Position numbers and translations under genes: made by a program. The notes beneath the pieces were generated by a model. That model was not told where the DNA came from and did no database searches. It was given only the letters and a program-made list of their open reading frames with translations. Positions 12,301-23,350 of a stretch of 64,000 nt of DNA are shown piece by piece. Positions within the stretch are counted from its first letter, which is position 1, and the number at the start of each line of letters is the position of its first letter. Source of the stretch: Sipunculus nudus (taxonomy: Eukaryota > Annelida > Sipuncula > Golfingiida > Sipunculidae); contig CM049311.1 of assembly GCA_026874595.1 (NCBI GenBank), positions 75,902,453 to 75,966,452 on the forward strand. Direction: 5' to 3'.

Positions 12301-15300
12301 GTTCAGATTCTGAAATTCTTCACTGTTCAGAGAAAGGGCACCATCTCTCTCTCATGATTTAATGTTAACCATACAACTGCCTGTACCCTGCATGAAATAT
12401 CAATAACGCATGCTGTTTCTGACTGAGCCATTAGGAAGGAAATGCTAATCAAAGCACTCAATTACAAATAAAACATTCACTTTTATTGTCTAATTTGTTT
12501 AAATAACCCAGCACCTCATTTAGAGCTATCATTAAGGTCTCATATTTAGCCAACTTCAAACACAAATTACAATTGTTTATTATAAAAATAAATCACATGT
12601 GATTATGGGAAAGTGAAGGGTTTTACAGGCAACCACAGTAAGAACGTTTCTTGTAGCAACACTCCCAAAATGCCATTATAATTAACTACTTAAAAGATGT
12701 CGTAAACATGAGGGTCATAATAAAGGAGAAACAGAATGATGACCAAATTGCATGTACCATTATTATCTATATGTCTTACAAACTATTTTAACAAGGCAGA
12801 CAATAATACATCATTACCTGTTTCTTTCAATTTGTCTCAAGGCATCATTCTTGATGACCTCCTGTACAAGGTTGTGGTGCTTGTCGTCCTGTTAATACAA
12901 AAGTTAAATGTAGCAGCAAGTATCAGTCTCCAAACCAGGAACACATTCCTGCAAGTGTAAATGGAGTGCTTGAGTCTGGGTGATACTTAGCAAATGCTTG
13001 AGTCCCAAATTAGGACTCACTGAGTACTTGTGTGAGTACATGTATATCTTACTGTTACTACAAACTTACTTGCAGTCTATATTTATTCAATCACCTTAGG
13101 GCTTTGAAACAGTTCTAGTCAATTTGATAAAAGTCTGGTATGACACTTCTGGTAATACCTGTCTTGAGTACTTTAGTCAAAAACCTGTAACTTGTTTTAG
13201 CCCTGCTTTCTTGAATCCAATAAAACACTGACATATACAATTTCATAAATGACATATGTAGATAATCTTAATCATTTTCATGATTGACAGGTACTCTTTG
13301 TTCACTGACCACACCAGCTCTGTACACAAAAGTTGTAAGCTTTTATTGTTCATCTAATTTTGGTTAGTCAAATGAAATCTAACGTTTTTTCTGGTATAAT
13401 TATCCTCATCATAAATATTAATATTTTCTGTCAAAGATGTTATTTTTACCATATCAGTTAATATAATTATAATTTTTACTGTTCATTAATTACATACATA
13501 GACCAAATTTAATTTCCTGAAAATTTGTATATTATCAGTTTGAATATTGCTACTATTAACATTTATTTAGTAATATGATAAGTATATTGATAATGGTTAT
13601 AATTATTATAATTACCACAGACATACATTGTGAGGCAGGTACTTGTCCTCATCATCATTATGGAGTTCGACTGTCAGGAGTTTATTAAAGGCTCGCTTCA
13701 TTCTCTCCTTGTCCCCAAGAGCATAGTAACATAGCACCAGGTTGAGACCAGTCTTGAAGTTTGGTTCCTCTGTCATGATGTGCTCGAAGGATGTGATAGC
13801 ATCATTGTACTGACCCATCTTCACAAACACTACTCCGATGTTCTGCATGATTTTAATCCTGAAAAAAAGTTTATATTACAGTTTGGTGATCTGAAGGCAA
13901 GGTAAAAGAGTGAAATATATTATGAATAATAGAAGATCTTGTATGTTCAAAGATTGCTGTTATAACTGATATAAGATGGTTCAAATTATCTGCCACTAAT
14001 GGACAAGGAACAAGCACCATTAGGGAATATTTCTAGGGAAATATTCCCTGGAGTACCAGTGCAATTGTAAAGTTTTTGCAAACATGTTACATGAATTAAT
14101 TTATTCATAATAAAAATTATACTCTGTTAGTCTTTTGAATGGTGAGATTGAGAAAATGGGCCCCTCAGGAAACACTGAAAAAGTGAAAATTGCGTAATTT
14201 TAACCCAGCATATATGGAGGCAACCACAGTAACAGAACAGTCCCTGGGCCTCACCTCATGTAATTTTAACCCAGCATATATGAAGGCAACCACAGTAACA
14301 GAACAGTCCCCGGGCCTCACCTCATGTTACGGTGTGTGTTCGGCACTTGATCTAGGGCCATGCGGTAAAACTTAACAGCCTTCTGATAGTTCTTCTGCTT
14401 GAAGTAAATATTTCCCATGTTAACCTTCAGGCGGCCTGTAGAATTAATCATAATAGTATAAGTAAATAATTACATCTGAATATGTACACAAATTATATAT
14501 TTCATTTTACTTTCTCTTTTAAGCATTTCAGAGTTGACATGCAAACACATCATGTCAACTGAATGTCAGTTTCAAATGACACAGGCATTTCATGATGGTT
14601 CACTTGTGTTTTGGCCATTTCTAGTTTTGCCTTAAATTTCAGTATCCTTGTAAAATTTTAAAATTCAAAACAAGAGAAATAGTTCATTCATTAATGATTT
14701 GATGAGATACATGTTTATCTTCAGTGTCTAATAAGTGTCCAATTTCTATGAAATATTTAGAATAACAGCCCAGAGCAAGACTTCTAAACTTAATGTAAAC
14801 ATGACAGTTATTTCAACGTTTTTAAGAATTACTTTCATATAATTTTCTTAGTAGATATTAAGTGACTGGAATGTTTTGTTTAATATAACAGATGGGGGGC
14901 ATGGCCCCCTGCGGCACCCACTGGATGGCCCCTGCTGTTTTGTGATATGGTAAGACTTACCTGCATTGCTGAACATCTTATTTTTCACGATCACCTGGTA
15001 GGTATTCAAAGCCTCAGCATACATCTCATTAGCTGCATACTGATTGGCCAGGTTGAACAGAACCTATAAAAGGGAAAAAAATAAAGAATGCATCCAAAGC
15101 TTTTCTTATCAAGTACCAGACTAATATTTATTATAATCACAAGCCCATGTGGCCTGAAAAAAGTTTGTTTTGTGGATCCTGAGTGGGTTAAATGGATATA
15201 AAAGACAGTCTTGTGCTTTGGTATGTGATTATTTTTTTTAGGCTACAGTTTCCTGTTCCCCATTTTATAGGATATTTAAAATTAATAAGTTTTAAAATTT

Positions 15301-18300
15301 TATATTTGAAGATATACAAGAAGATAGATTTGTAGCAAGTGTCGAGAATATTTACTTCACAACCTTTTTTTATTATAATGCAGTCTCTTGACAATGCCTG
15401 TCCTTGAACCTTAATGTTTGAGGGATGACATAACAGTTGCATCCCGTCCCATACCACAGTCTGTTTTATCAAAAACAGGAGGGGTGTGAATCATTCTGCA
15501 TAAAACTGTTTGACATGAACAGTAGGTGATTATTGCAGGTCTAGAGTCCTTTGCACCATGTATTTTAGACCTGCAGATTATGAATAATTTTTAATTCATG
15601 GATCTTACTTTAATATGCCAGGTACAGACTGAACAACACAGCACCATGCTACAGGTAGTAATAAAATAAGGAAGCATGTTTTAATCATGACATATGAATC
15701 CATAATATTACACTGGAAAATGCCTGAAAAGAACAGAGTAAATCAATTTTGCTCTTGCATGCCTGTAATATCACAGAACAGAAGAGATATCACAATGACT
15801 AATGCTCGAGTCATCTGGCTTAGCAGAAGTTTCATGCTTTGTAGTAAGTTTCATATCAAGAACTACTCCAAGAGTCCATGCAGGAAACATGTAATGTACA
15901 AGCATACAGGAAACCTTTGAATAGTAAAAAAAGCTTATTTATGGGTAAAATAATAATAAACGACTGAACATCTCTTTAGAAAATCCCTGTTTATTGCAAA
16001 ACTCTATATCAAATTTACTTTCAGATGTTAAATAATAAGTGCAAAATTCACAAGAGGCGCAGGCCAAAAACCATCTGACCTACTGTTATTGAAATGCACT
16101 TCTTGAATTAGAGTTAGGCAAGCTCAGGTGATAAACCAAGCTTTAAACTCCTAACCCCGCACTTGTACCTGTTCAGCCTTTGTTTAAAACACAATGTAGG
16201 AAACATTTTCCTACTTCATTGTTTATTGAAATGAATCAATAATTTACAGTATGTTTTAAGTATTTATATTTCTTAATTATTATTAATACATCATACCTAG
16301 AATTAATTTTTTTATTAAGTGGGGTGGGTGGGGTTAGTAGTCATTATTTTTGTCATTTTCACAGCTGAAAAAAGTGTGTCATCATGTAAAAGCTACATTG
16401 TAATATTAAAACACTTAATTCCAGGTGATGTAAAACATTTTTTTTATTTCTCTATATTTTATATTTGGAATAACTTAATTATGTATATAATCTTATACAT
16501 AATATGAAAGAGCTCCCTTCTTAACAATTCCTTGATGACAGACTACTTGAATTCTGGGGCATATGGATTATTACTCAAAATGAAGTACACTTTTGGGTTT
16601 TTCCCTAACATAAATTTTTCGTAGACTTTTCAATAAGACAACAAGCCCTAAGCACAGTTTAAAATGTGAACACAAATAATAAATCCTGTTTGAACAACAC
16701 AATTGTACATTACAATGAGATATTCATATTAATACACTAACTTTTGAATCTACATTCACTTTAAATACCTCTTATTAGAACTGATAACGGGGCATTACAA
16801 AGTTGGCAGTAGAAGTATGCCCTGAATAGATATTCCTCAATGTCATGAAAAAATTTCAACAAGGAAGGCTACATTTTGTTTGTCCTTTGTAATCTATTAC
16901 AATTTACTCTGGTATAAAATTTCTGGCCAGTATGCAACAGCTGAGCTAAACTTGACTTAATTTTAACATACTAAATATAGTAACGCAAGGTTAGAGCCAT
17001 GCAGCTTAGGCAAACCAATAACAAATGGAACAAAATTCAAATTTTCATCCAAAAACTGAAAGCACTTTATGATACCTGCATATCAGAATGAAAGATAATT
17101 TCATGAAAACCACAAAACTGCTCTTTCAGCAATAAAAAATAACTTTTAATGAAAGTTCAATAATGAACAGAGTAGAGAGTGAAGTTAAGAATAACAATAA
17201 GTGCAACAGTGATACAAGTGACTTGCCAGGAACTTGTTATAGTGAGGGTCTGCCTCCCCATCATTGTCCTGTGAGTGAAACATACACATTTGGTGCCACA
17301 CTTCAGTCTAAACTATACACTGTCAGATGGGTATTTTTGTCAGATATATGTGTAGACATGCTTTTTTCTAAGTGCATCTGATTTCAATATTTTGCAGAAT
17401 GTTGTATTCTGCAACTAAAATTTGCTACTTTCAAAGTTCAGGAAAAACACAATACCCAATTTATACATTCTGCATTGAAAAATCACAGCTCACCCTGCAG
17501 AAGAAGTACTTTTAAATGTTTTGTTTCATCCTCTTTATTATTCAGTAAACTTTCCCTTTGTAAACTTCTATTTTGATCATCCATTTTGTGTATTAATTTA
17601 AAAGGATGTCAGACAGTGCCATAATAAGTAAAGTCTAATTAGCAATATTAATACAACAAATTAAACCTCAATTTGTTAAATTTAATGTCATAATTAACAA
17701 TCTTTGACCTTAATTTTATGTTAAACTATCAACATGATTTAAAATGCAATCTCCAAACAATCTACAGATCCATATTTTAAGATGAAGCTTTTATGTATTC
17801 CTGTTTTAGTATCAATAGGACTTTACCACCATCCACCCCACTGATAACAATTTATGACATGCATTTCTCCTGTGTGATCAACTAGGTAGTTAACAACATG
17901 TAATTCAAGTTTGGGCCAGAGTTAAATGTCTGTGGCTACAACGGGTTGGTTAAATGGACAATAATCAATACAAAGTCAAAGTTCACTGATTGACAATTTC
18001 AGTTAGAAGTGCCAAAAATTATATTCCTTTACATGAAAAGTCAACAGTATTGCTCTTACTCTTAGATTCCCGATTACTTTTTTTTTCAAATTTTCATTTC
18101 CTTTAACTTGTATCCATTTATCACATTTGTCAATATTTATTGTCATTTAACCTGACAAGATTTTAGCCCCTGATGAATCATTACTTTTTAAATTTTTTTT
18201 ACTGATAAATAAAATCATAAAGAAGGTCAACTGCCACATGTGTAAATTGCTCAGATATTGTTTAGACTAATGAGATAATCTTGTAATGGTAATATTAATA

Positions 18301-21300
18301 CTATTAATATTAGGAGTGTACAGAAGAGCAATATGAAATAGCTGAAATCCATGCAGCTTTTGTGTTCAGGTATAACCACACTTACACTGTATGTCAGGTC
18401 AAGGTTGATCTGGTCACTGGAGGAGTGCTGCTCTCGCTGCCGAACTAGAACCCTTTCCTTGCGTCCTGCTTCCTTGGCCTTATCGAGGGCCTGTTATATA
18501 CAAATGTAAAGCATATTCTGTGCATTCAAAATCTGCTGGCTCCACACTCACTCGTCCCTAAAGATGCCCATGGTTACAGTCAATGTTCTTAATACTGAGG
18601 TTGGCTTCATATCTGAGATGTTCAATTTTCACATTTTTCACTTGTTCATTGTTCACAAGAATTCCAGTTTCACCATATCAATATATACAGTGATCTACCC
18701 TGTCCATATGTTTTTCATAATATCCATTATTACTGGTATATGATATAATTTTTTTAAATATAATGCAAAATCTTAGTAATTTGACAAGCACCACAAGGAA
18801 CATCAAGCAAGTTGACAATTTTATTTATAATTGGCGAATAAATATAACAGATGTGATATTATTTATGAGATGAATTCAAATTTCCAGGTATCAAAAGATC
18901 TGTTATTATTTTTTTAATATTGATCTTCTGCTTTTTGATGCTACGAGTAGGATTAATGTAATACAGATGCCTATGGACCTACAGTATATAAGAATGGCTA
19001 TTCATATACAGGTGCAGATAGATGAGGCGTCTTTTTCCCAAAATACTTTTTTTTACTTAAGAGAGATCACATGTAACTGAAATGACAGTAATCATACTGT
19101 GTCTTTGACTGCCACTTATTTTAGTGTATTTAAACAGATACACTTAATGACTAATGAGTACAGACTAAATTAGGTACAGCCTAAATGTACAATCTATCTG
19201 TGTTTAACTTTATTTCACAAATCAACAAACCTATGATTAAGAATAATTGTCTCAATGAGTAACAATGTACCTTAAAGTAAGAAATATTACATAAAACTGT
19301 CAATCTATTTATATAATAAAGGATTTAAGAAAATTTAACAAAAACATAAATTATTTTGGGTTTTAATATTTAAAACAAAGAACAAGGTTACATGTAAACA
19401 TAAAAGAAGAATTTTTAAGATTAGATGGAGGCACTTGACATGGACATACCAACTGAAATTCTCCTCGTTCATGTGCAAAGCAGCTTTCCTCGATCAGTTC
19501 ATTCACTTTCTTCTCAAGTTGTTTAATCTTTTCCTCAGGGCTAAAATTAGACAGATGGAAAATAAGTCTTTCTAGTCCTGATTGAAAAAGGTAGAAGATG
19601 TCTCAAGGCTCAGGTAAGCATAAATATATAAAGACTGTATTCCTCAAAGGGAAAATTAATTGCAGAAATAAATTCATCTGTTTCAAAGACAAAAAAGTGC
19701 AGAAATAGGATTTATTATGACTTTTTCCAGTAGGAACCACGTTACATAGTTATATATGAATGTACCTCCCAGATTCAACTTTGTGAATTAAAGTAATTTT
19801 AAACTAAAGTATTTTTGATAAATGGTAGAGATTGCTTTTTAGATTTCAAGCTACATACCATAAATAACAGATGTCTTAATGATGTATGCTTATACGAGTG
19901 CTTAAGTCATGATTCTAAACTAAGAAGTAACAGACTAAAATCAAACAGATAGTACCAGAATTTTCCTGTACAAGCACTACACCTGACATGGTTTATCATC
20001 AAAAGCACACAAATTCAGTGCTCAAACTTTATAATATTAAATAACAAGGAAGAAGTAAATGTTGATAAATGAAATGGCAGTTAATACCATCACACCAACT
20101 GCAACTTGAAAGCCACCCTTATTACTGTTTGGCTTAGGATTTATTATAAATTTCTAATTTTCATTACATTAGATAGTTTAATGTGATTGTGGTCTTATGT
20201 TTAAAATTCTAAGTTGTAGTATTCTAATATTGTCTATTAATACGTCACATTTAAAAATAGGTGTAACTACAAATTTCTAACATTACTTTAGGATATTTGA
20301 ATGTGTTTTCTTACGTGTCCTCATTCTTGCTCTCCAGTGGTGGTGCTGGGCCTTTGGATGCTTGGTTAAGCGGATCAAACATGGCTCCTGTAATCAAAAT
20401 TAGAAATGAACACTCACATATAAAACACCAGGGTAATGGCACCGATCAAGAGGTAAGTGTTAATATAATACATATACATGTGTGTGTACAGTGTTTATAG
20501 TGTATGTGCATGTTTACAAACAGTGATGCACAGAGTTTCCCAAATGTATGTGAACATTCCAACTGAAGGTATTCACAGTCTGTATGCATTAGGTATGACT
20601 GAAACAATAGACATTATTCTCATCATTAAGATCCATGACGTCTCACCTCTGGGCGCCGAGGAATAGCCTGCAGCACGGACAGCTGTCATAGGCCGTGCGC
20701 TACCATCCTGAACAGCACCAGTGACCGGCCGCATGCCCATGGACGATGGAGGAACAACGTTGCCCTTTCCTCCCATGCCAAACTTCATGGCCGTGGGTGG
20801 TGGGCGTCGGCCGTGGCTGGTACGCACTGCCTGCTGGAACCCAGCGTCATTCTCCAAGTCCTGTTAATATGAGAGAAATATATTATTAGAAGTGATCATC
20901 CCAACAAATTCTGCAATAAAAGGACAACAGATGTCAAACATGCACAAGTTATCAAGTCGCCATTCAAGATAAATTATCAAACATGCATGGTTTTAAGATA
21001 TATATATATAATATATATGAATATATATGTATGTATTATTGATAATGATAAATAATGTTGTCTTTTTGTATATTTGCTTCTGGTTTAAGTGACTGCCAAA
21101 TTAAGAAGTTGAAATCTTAGAGGTTTTGACAAATTGACCAATATGTGAATGCATGAGAAACTACATTTGAATCTCAAATATAATAAACTGAATAAATCAC
21201 TTATTCTTCTGCAAGAAATACTAAATATTCAGATGAAATGAGATTTCAATACATAATACATAAAGATGTGATAATCATACTTGAAATCAAATATCAAAAC

Positions 21301-21538
21301 TGTGAATAATAATGAAAGGCAAGAGATGGGGAAATTAGGATTTAAACATGAGTGAAGGAATCTGTCAAGAATCCCTCCATTTGAATTTTGCCTACTGCAC
21401 GGCTTCCTTGATCAGGAACATAATACTGACTCACCCCAGTATCAAGGGCAGGATTGTATTCATTGTATCCAGAGTATAGGTCATCCTCATCTTCACCAGC
21501 CAGATGTACGTGCTCCATCATATTCATACGGTTGAGTC
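264..21538 (-). CDS. IFT88: IFT88 (intraflagellar transport protein 88), 5' half of gene, 13 exons
   Basis: IFT88 is a TPR-repeat subunit of the IFT-B complex, which carries cargo along ciliary microtubules and is needed to build cilia. Thirteen exons read in frame across every GT/AG junction (1441 coding nt, about 480 residues; vertebrate IFT88 is about 830). Recognisable landmarks in order: N-terminal DEDDLYSGYN, then FQQAVRTSHGRRPP, RPMTAVRAAG, PEEKIKQLEK, AGRKERVLVRQREQ, LDLTYSVLFNLANQY, the TPR segment around KFYRMALDQVP and IKIMQNIGVVF, YEDGYDW-like (EDGYDW), and DRYNPSG near the left edge. TPR units begin at about residue 193. The gene runs off the window at base 1, so the C-terminal TPRs and tail are missing. 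Several introns are swollen by repeats. Identity is from recalled family sequence and is very secure; a ciliary gene says nothing special about the organism beyond its having cilia. Confidence 0.96.
852..1293 (+). mobile_element. Miniature LTR-element (TRIM-like) remnant
   Basis: Two diverged direct repeats (about 852-1007 and 1140-1293) share a TATA-like TATATA(A/G)AAGCAG, the motif CTGAACTGTCTCACTAGT and an ACA terminus. Two bases after the first repeat is TGGGGGCTCATCCGGGAT (1010-1027), an 18-nt match with one difference to the tRNA-Pro primer-binding sequence used by many LTR elements. A purine-rich AATGGGGAG lies inside or just before the second repeat. This suggests 5' LTR, primer site, about 110 bp interior and 3' LTR. 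No coding sequence; the LTR outer borders are uncertain. Confidence 0.55.
1010..1027 (+). promoter_or_regulatory. Primer-binding site, tRNA-Pro type
   Basis: Complementary to the tRNA-Pro 3' end at 17 of 18 positions and spaced two bases after a CA-ending repeat, as expected of a retroelement primer-binding site. Confidence 0.65.
2886..4835. repeat. 41-bp satellite array, about 47 copies
   Basis: Head-to-tail units whose core reads GTTTGTCTGCATATCCCACA then AGGAATGCTGTGTATGTGAT plus G. The central copies are nearly identical and the edges degenerate. Because 41 is not a multiple of 3 and the consensus lacks stops in several frames, long artificial open frames exist on both strands (up to 437 codons on minus). 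The array is intronic in IFT88. Confidence 0.97.
5490..5576 (-). CDS. IFT88: IFT88 coding exon 12
   Basis: Acceptor GGTTTCAG, donor GTAAGT. Encodes AIDTLKAFEKKDTKVAATAA and TNLSFLYFL. 87 nt, phase 0. It is separated from exon 11 by a 5.4-kb intron full of repeats. Confidence 0.94.
6851..8170 (-). mobile_element. Helitron-like non-autonomous element, family A copy 1
   Basis: On the minus strand the element ends with a hairpin followed by CGTATCCTAG and then host T. This is the Helitron 3' pattern: a stem-loop about 10 nt before CTRR, with insertion before T. The other end reads CCCGCCAAAAC, one base from the TCCGCCAAAAC of other copies. A short inverted copy of that end lies inside the 3' hairpin. 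The interior is a roughly 280-bp tandem unit punctuated by GGTGGCGCCACC palindromes and by CAGACAAACAGACAGACGCT. No protein is encoded. Confidence 0.7.
8171..10430 (+). repeat. Family B tandem repeat, about 335-bp units, with 3' hairpin
   Basis: Six or so units each start near AAATACAGGTGGCGCCACCA and contain the phrase AAGGATATGGGTAACAGAGA. The array ends with GGACGGACAGACGGACGACG and a stem-loop (10391-10421, arms TAGCTCAG.TGAC / GTCAGCTGAGCTA) followed by AAAAAA. The same 3' hairpin ends four other loci in this window, so it defines an element family. It directly abuts the family A element. Confidence 0.75.
10998..11097 (-). CDS. IFT88: IFT88 coding exon 11
   Basis: Acceptor TGTATTAG, donor GTAAAT. 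Encodes VSNYMDLAHDLEIDKAIGYL and KQKEFSK. 100 nt, returning to phase 0. Confidence 0.94.
11916..12002 (-). CDS. IFT88: IFT88 coding exon 10
   Basis: Acceptor CTTTGCAG, donor GTGAGT. Encodes KSEAERCIKTAAKIISPAIE and FEDGYDW. 87 nt. Confidence 0.93.
12818..12888 (-). CDS. IFT88: IFT88 coding exon 9
   Basis: Acceptor ATTAACAG, donor GTAATG. Encodes DDKHHNLVQEVIKNDALRQI, aligning with the DDPHTNLV...IKNDHLRQ part of vertebrate IFT88. 71 nt. Too short to stand out as an open reading frame. Confidence 0.92.
13627..13858 (-). CDS. IFT88: IFT88 coding exon 8
   Basis: Acceptor TTTTTTCAG, donor GTATGT. Encodes RIKIMQNIGVVFVKMGQYND, FEHIMTEEPN and the KRAFNKLLTVEL segment. 232 nt, the longest exon of the gene seen here; it restores phase 0. 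Confidence 0.96.
14195..14326. repeat. 66-bp tandem duplication spanning an IFT88 splice donor
   Basis: Two head-to-tail 66-bp copies (14195-14260 and 14261-14326) differ at two positions. The right copy contains the end of IFT88 exon 7 and its donor (CATGAG|GTGAGG). The left copy therefore places an identical donor 66 nt further into the intron. Use of the distal donor would read AGG TGA, an immediate in-frame stop. Confidence 0.93.
14321..14435 (-). CDS. IFT88: IFT88 coding exon 7
   Basis: Acceptor TTCTACAG, donor GTGAGG. Encodes the TPR stretch with KVNMGNIYFKQKNYQKAVKF and YRMALDQVP. 115 nt. Its 3' end and donor are contained in a 66-bp tandem duplication, listed separately. Confidence 0.94.
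14961..15063 (-). CDS. IFT88: IFT88 coding exon 6
   Basis: Acceptor TTTATAG, donor GTAAGT. Encodes VLFNLANQYAANEMYAEALN and continues to KNKMFSNAG, the first TPR. 103 nt. Confidence 0.95.
15064..18385. other. IFT88 intron 5
   Basis: AT-rich intron of 3.3 kb between exons 5 and 6. I see no further exon, RNA gene or named repeat in it. Confidence 0.7.
18386..18490 (-). CDS. IFT88: IFT88 coding exon 5
   Basis: Acceptor ATAACAG, donor GTAAGT. Encodes AKEAGRKERVLVRQREQ and then DQINLDLTYS. 105 nt, phase 0 at both ends. Confidence 0.95.
19450..19540 (-). CDS. IFT88: IFT88 coding exon 4
   Basis: Acceptor ATTTTAG, donor GTATGT. Encodes PEEKIKQLEKKVNELIEESC, a likely short coiled-coil. 91 nt, restoring phase 0. 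Confidence 0.94.
20315..20387 (-). CDS. IFT88: IFT88 coding exon 3
   Basis: Acceptor GATTACAG, donor GTAAGA. Encodes GAMFDPLNQASKGPAPPLES, matching the AFDPL segment of the vertebrate protein. 73 nt, entering in phase 1 and leaving in phase 2. Confidence 0.92.
20647..20860 (-). CDS. IFT88: IFT88 coding exon 2
   Basis: Acceptor TTAACAG, donor GTGAGA. Contains LENDAGFQQAVRTSHGRRPP and RPMTAVRAAGYSS, both typical of the disordered IFT88 N-terminus. 214 nt, leaving phase 1. Confidence 0.94.
21435..21538 (-). CDS. IFT88: IFT88 first coding exon
   Basis: An acceptor (TGTGGCAG) precedes base 21538, so a 5' UTR intron is likely. The ATG at 21527-21525 starts MNMMEHVHLAGEDEDDLYSG; a second in-frame Met lies at residue 3 or 4 and could also serve. 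The exon ends with GATACTGGG followed by the donor GTGAGT. It encodes 31 codons, phase 0. Confidence 0.9.
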
Positions 21539-22178
21539 CTGCCACAGTGATTGGTCAATATAAACTGTAAATATAAACAGAAAGTCAGTTCCTTAGTTAC
21601 TAGTTATTTATATATCCTGTGTAATTACAGCAGTTCTGTGAGCATACAAATATTTACATTATGATTAAAGGGGCCCAATAAAACATGTTGAATTAACATG
21701 AAAAATAGTGTCTTCTCTTTTAAATTAATTGGTACCTGCCAAAATATTGCCAGAAACTGTAGGCTTACTCCTGTACACAAGTGTTAAAAACAGTGGTCCG
21801 GGTGCGATCTTAGGCCGTAACATAAACACAGCAGGTGGTTCTGTGGATATTGCCTGGCCAACAACCCCTGTCAATCAGGAGATGCCGTAACTCACTTGGC
21901 CACTAAAAAAGTAATGCATGTTTACGCTGTCAAAAACAAGGTGTTAAACAGTTGTTTGGAAGGTACTGAGACTGTGTGCTGGGATGGTTTTGCTGGGAAA
22001 ATTTTATATAAACCAAACTAAACTGATAGTGTGAAAGAATAATCATAATATTGTGCCTGATTAAGTCCCTTTAATCATGCCATACAACATGCATCTTACT
22101 GATCTTTCACATTAAGTCCCTATTAGATTAAATAACAAGCAGTCACCTGAACTTCCTTTATTTACCTCTTTTAAACTT

Positions 22179-22370
22179 GGAAGTGTCTAGGCAGCCGACA
22201 ATGTGGACACTGTTGGCTGCCTAGACAGTCCACACTCCACCCGCTGTGCAGCCGACAATGCTTTAACTGATATCACTAAGTGTCAGCTGCCTAGATGTGT
22301 GACATTCTAGACCTAGTAGCTACTTATTCATTTGAACTTTTTTTGTACAAAATATACATATATATGTATG

Positions 22371-22425
<55 letters not shown>

Positions 22426-23350
22426 TAGCATATATGACACTGAGATATAGTATGGTCTGGTTACATATACTTAATCATACAATAAGTAGTGCTTAGGATT
22501 GGTCACATTCCTAAAAATTGATGTTTGTGCTTGAGAAGGTTATACTAAATATTCAAATTAAATTAAAAAGCTTATAAAATTCAAATATGTTTGTATTTAT
22601 CAAAATGAAGAAAATCTCCTTAGCTTTCAGATATTGTATACTTTAACGGGTCCTAAGACATCAGATTGCAAAGACATCAATGCAAAGGAAAAACTGAAAC
22701 AAAGTCAGGTCATGTGGGGAGACCAGTCCTGCTAGTAAATCAGAATGGACAATATTTTTATATTTACGGCCACCATGGACACCTGTGTGAATGTACAAGG
22801 GATGGGTATTTTATTTCAGGTTTAAATGACTTATTAGAACACCACTTCTTAGACCCAGCAATGGTTTAAAAATCCCCACAATAACATCAATGTAGCATCA
22901 AAGGGGTCTAGTGTAAAACAAACGCAAATTAAATTATGTACACTGCATTGATCATCTGACCTGGTCAGTTAATGAAATGCAAATACATGCTTTTGAAATA
23001 CATGTAGTGTAGGTGTATGTATTCAAGTGCATAAGAATTCAATTTTTACCATATTTTTATACTTAAATTACATGAAATGTGATGCTACATTTAGTGATTT
23101 CATTTTCAAAGTTAAAAATCCAACCCTGTTACTTTTTTTTCTTAATTCAGCAACATTTTATTAACTATCACTACTAGGTCTAGAATGTCAAACACCTAGG
23201 CAGCTGACACTTAGTGATATCAGTTAAAGCATTGTTGGCTGCGCAGTGGATGGAGTGTGGACTGTCTAGGCAGCTGACATTGTCGGCTGCCTAGACAGTT
23301 CAGGGGTCTGTCACTCTGTAGCGGACATTGTCGGCTGCTTAGACACTTCC
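22179..23350. mobile_element. TIR DNA transposon, non-autonomous, with 8-bp duplication
   Basis: Terminal inverted repeats of about 140 bp (left about 22179-22320, right about 23174-23350) start GGAAGTGTCTAGGCAGCCGA and themselves contain repeated GGCTGCCTAGACA palindromic blocks. TTTAAACT flanks both ends (22170-22177 and 23351-23358) as an 8-bp target duplication, possibly 9 bp with one difference. The interior has a (TA)n tract and a 67-codon open frame of no recognised family. The superfamily is open; an 8-bp duplication suits hAT-, P- or Merlin-type elements. Confidence 0.8.
22359..22419. repeat. (TA)n microsatellite
   Basis: Roughly 60 bp of TA dinucleotides beginning with TATG variants, inside the 22.2-23.3 kb TIR element. 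Confidence 0.95.

Noticed and set aside
22666-22869. 67-codon frame inside the 22.2-kb TIR element
   Set aside because: Short, no recognised domain, and the element looks non-autonomous.
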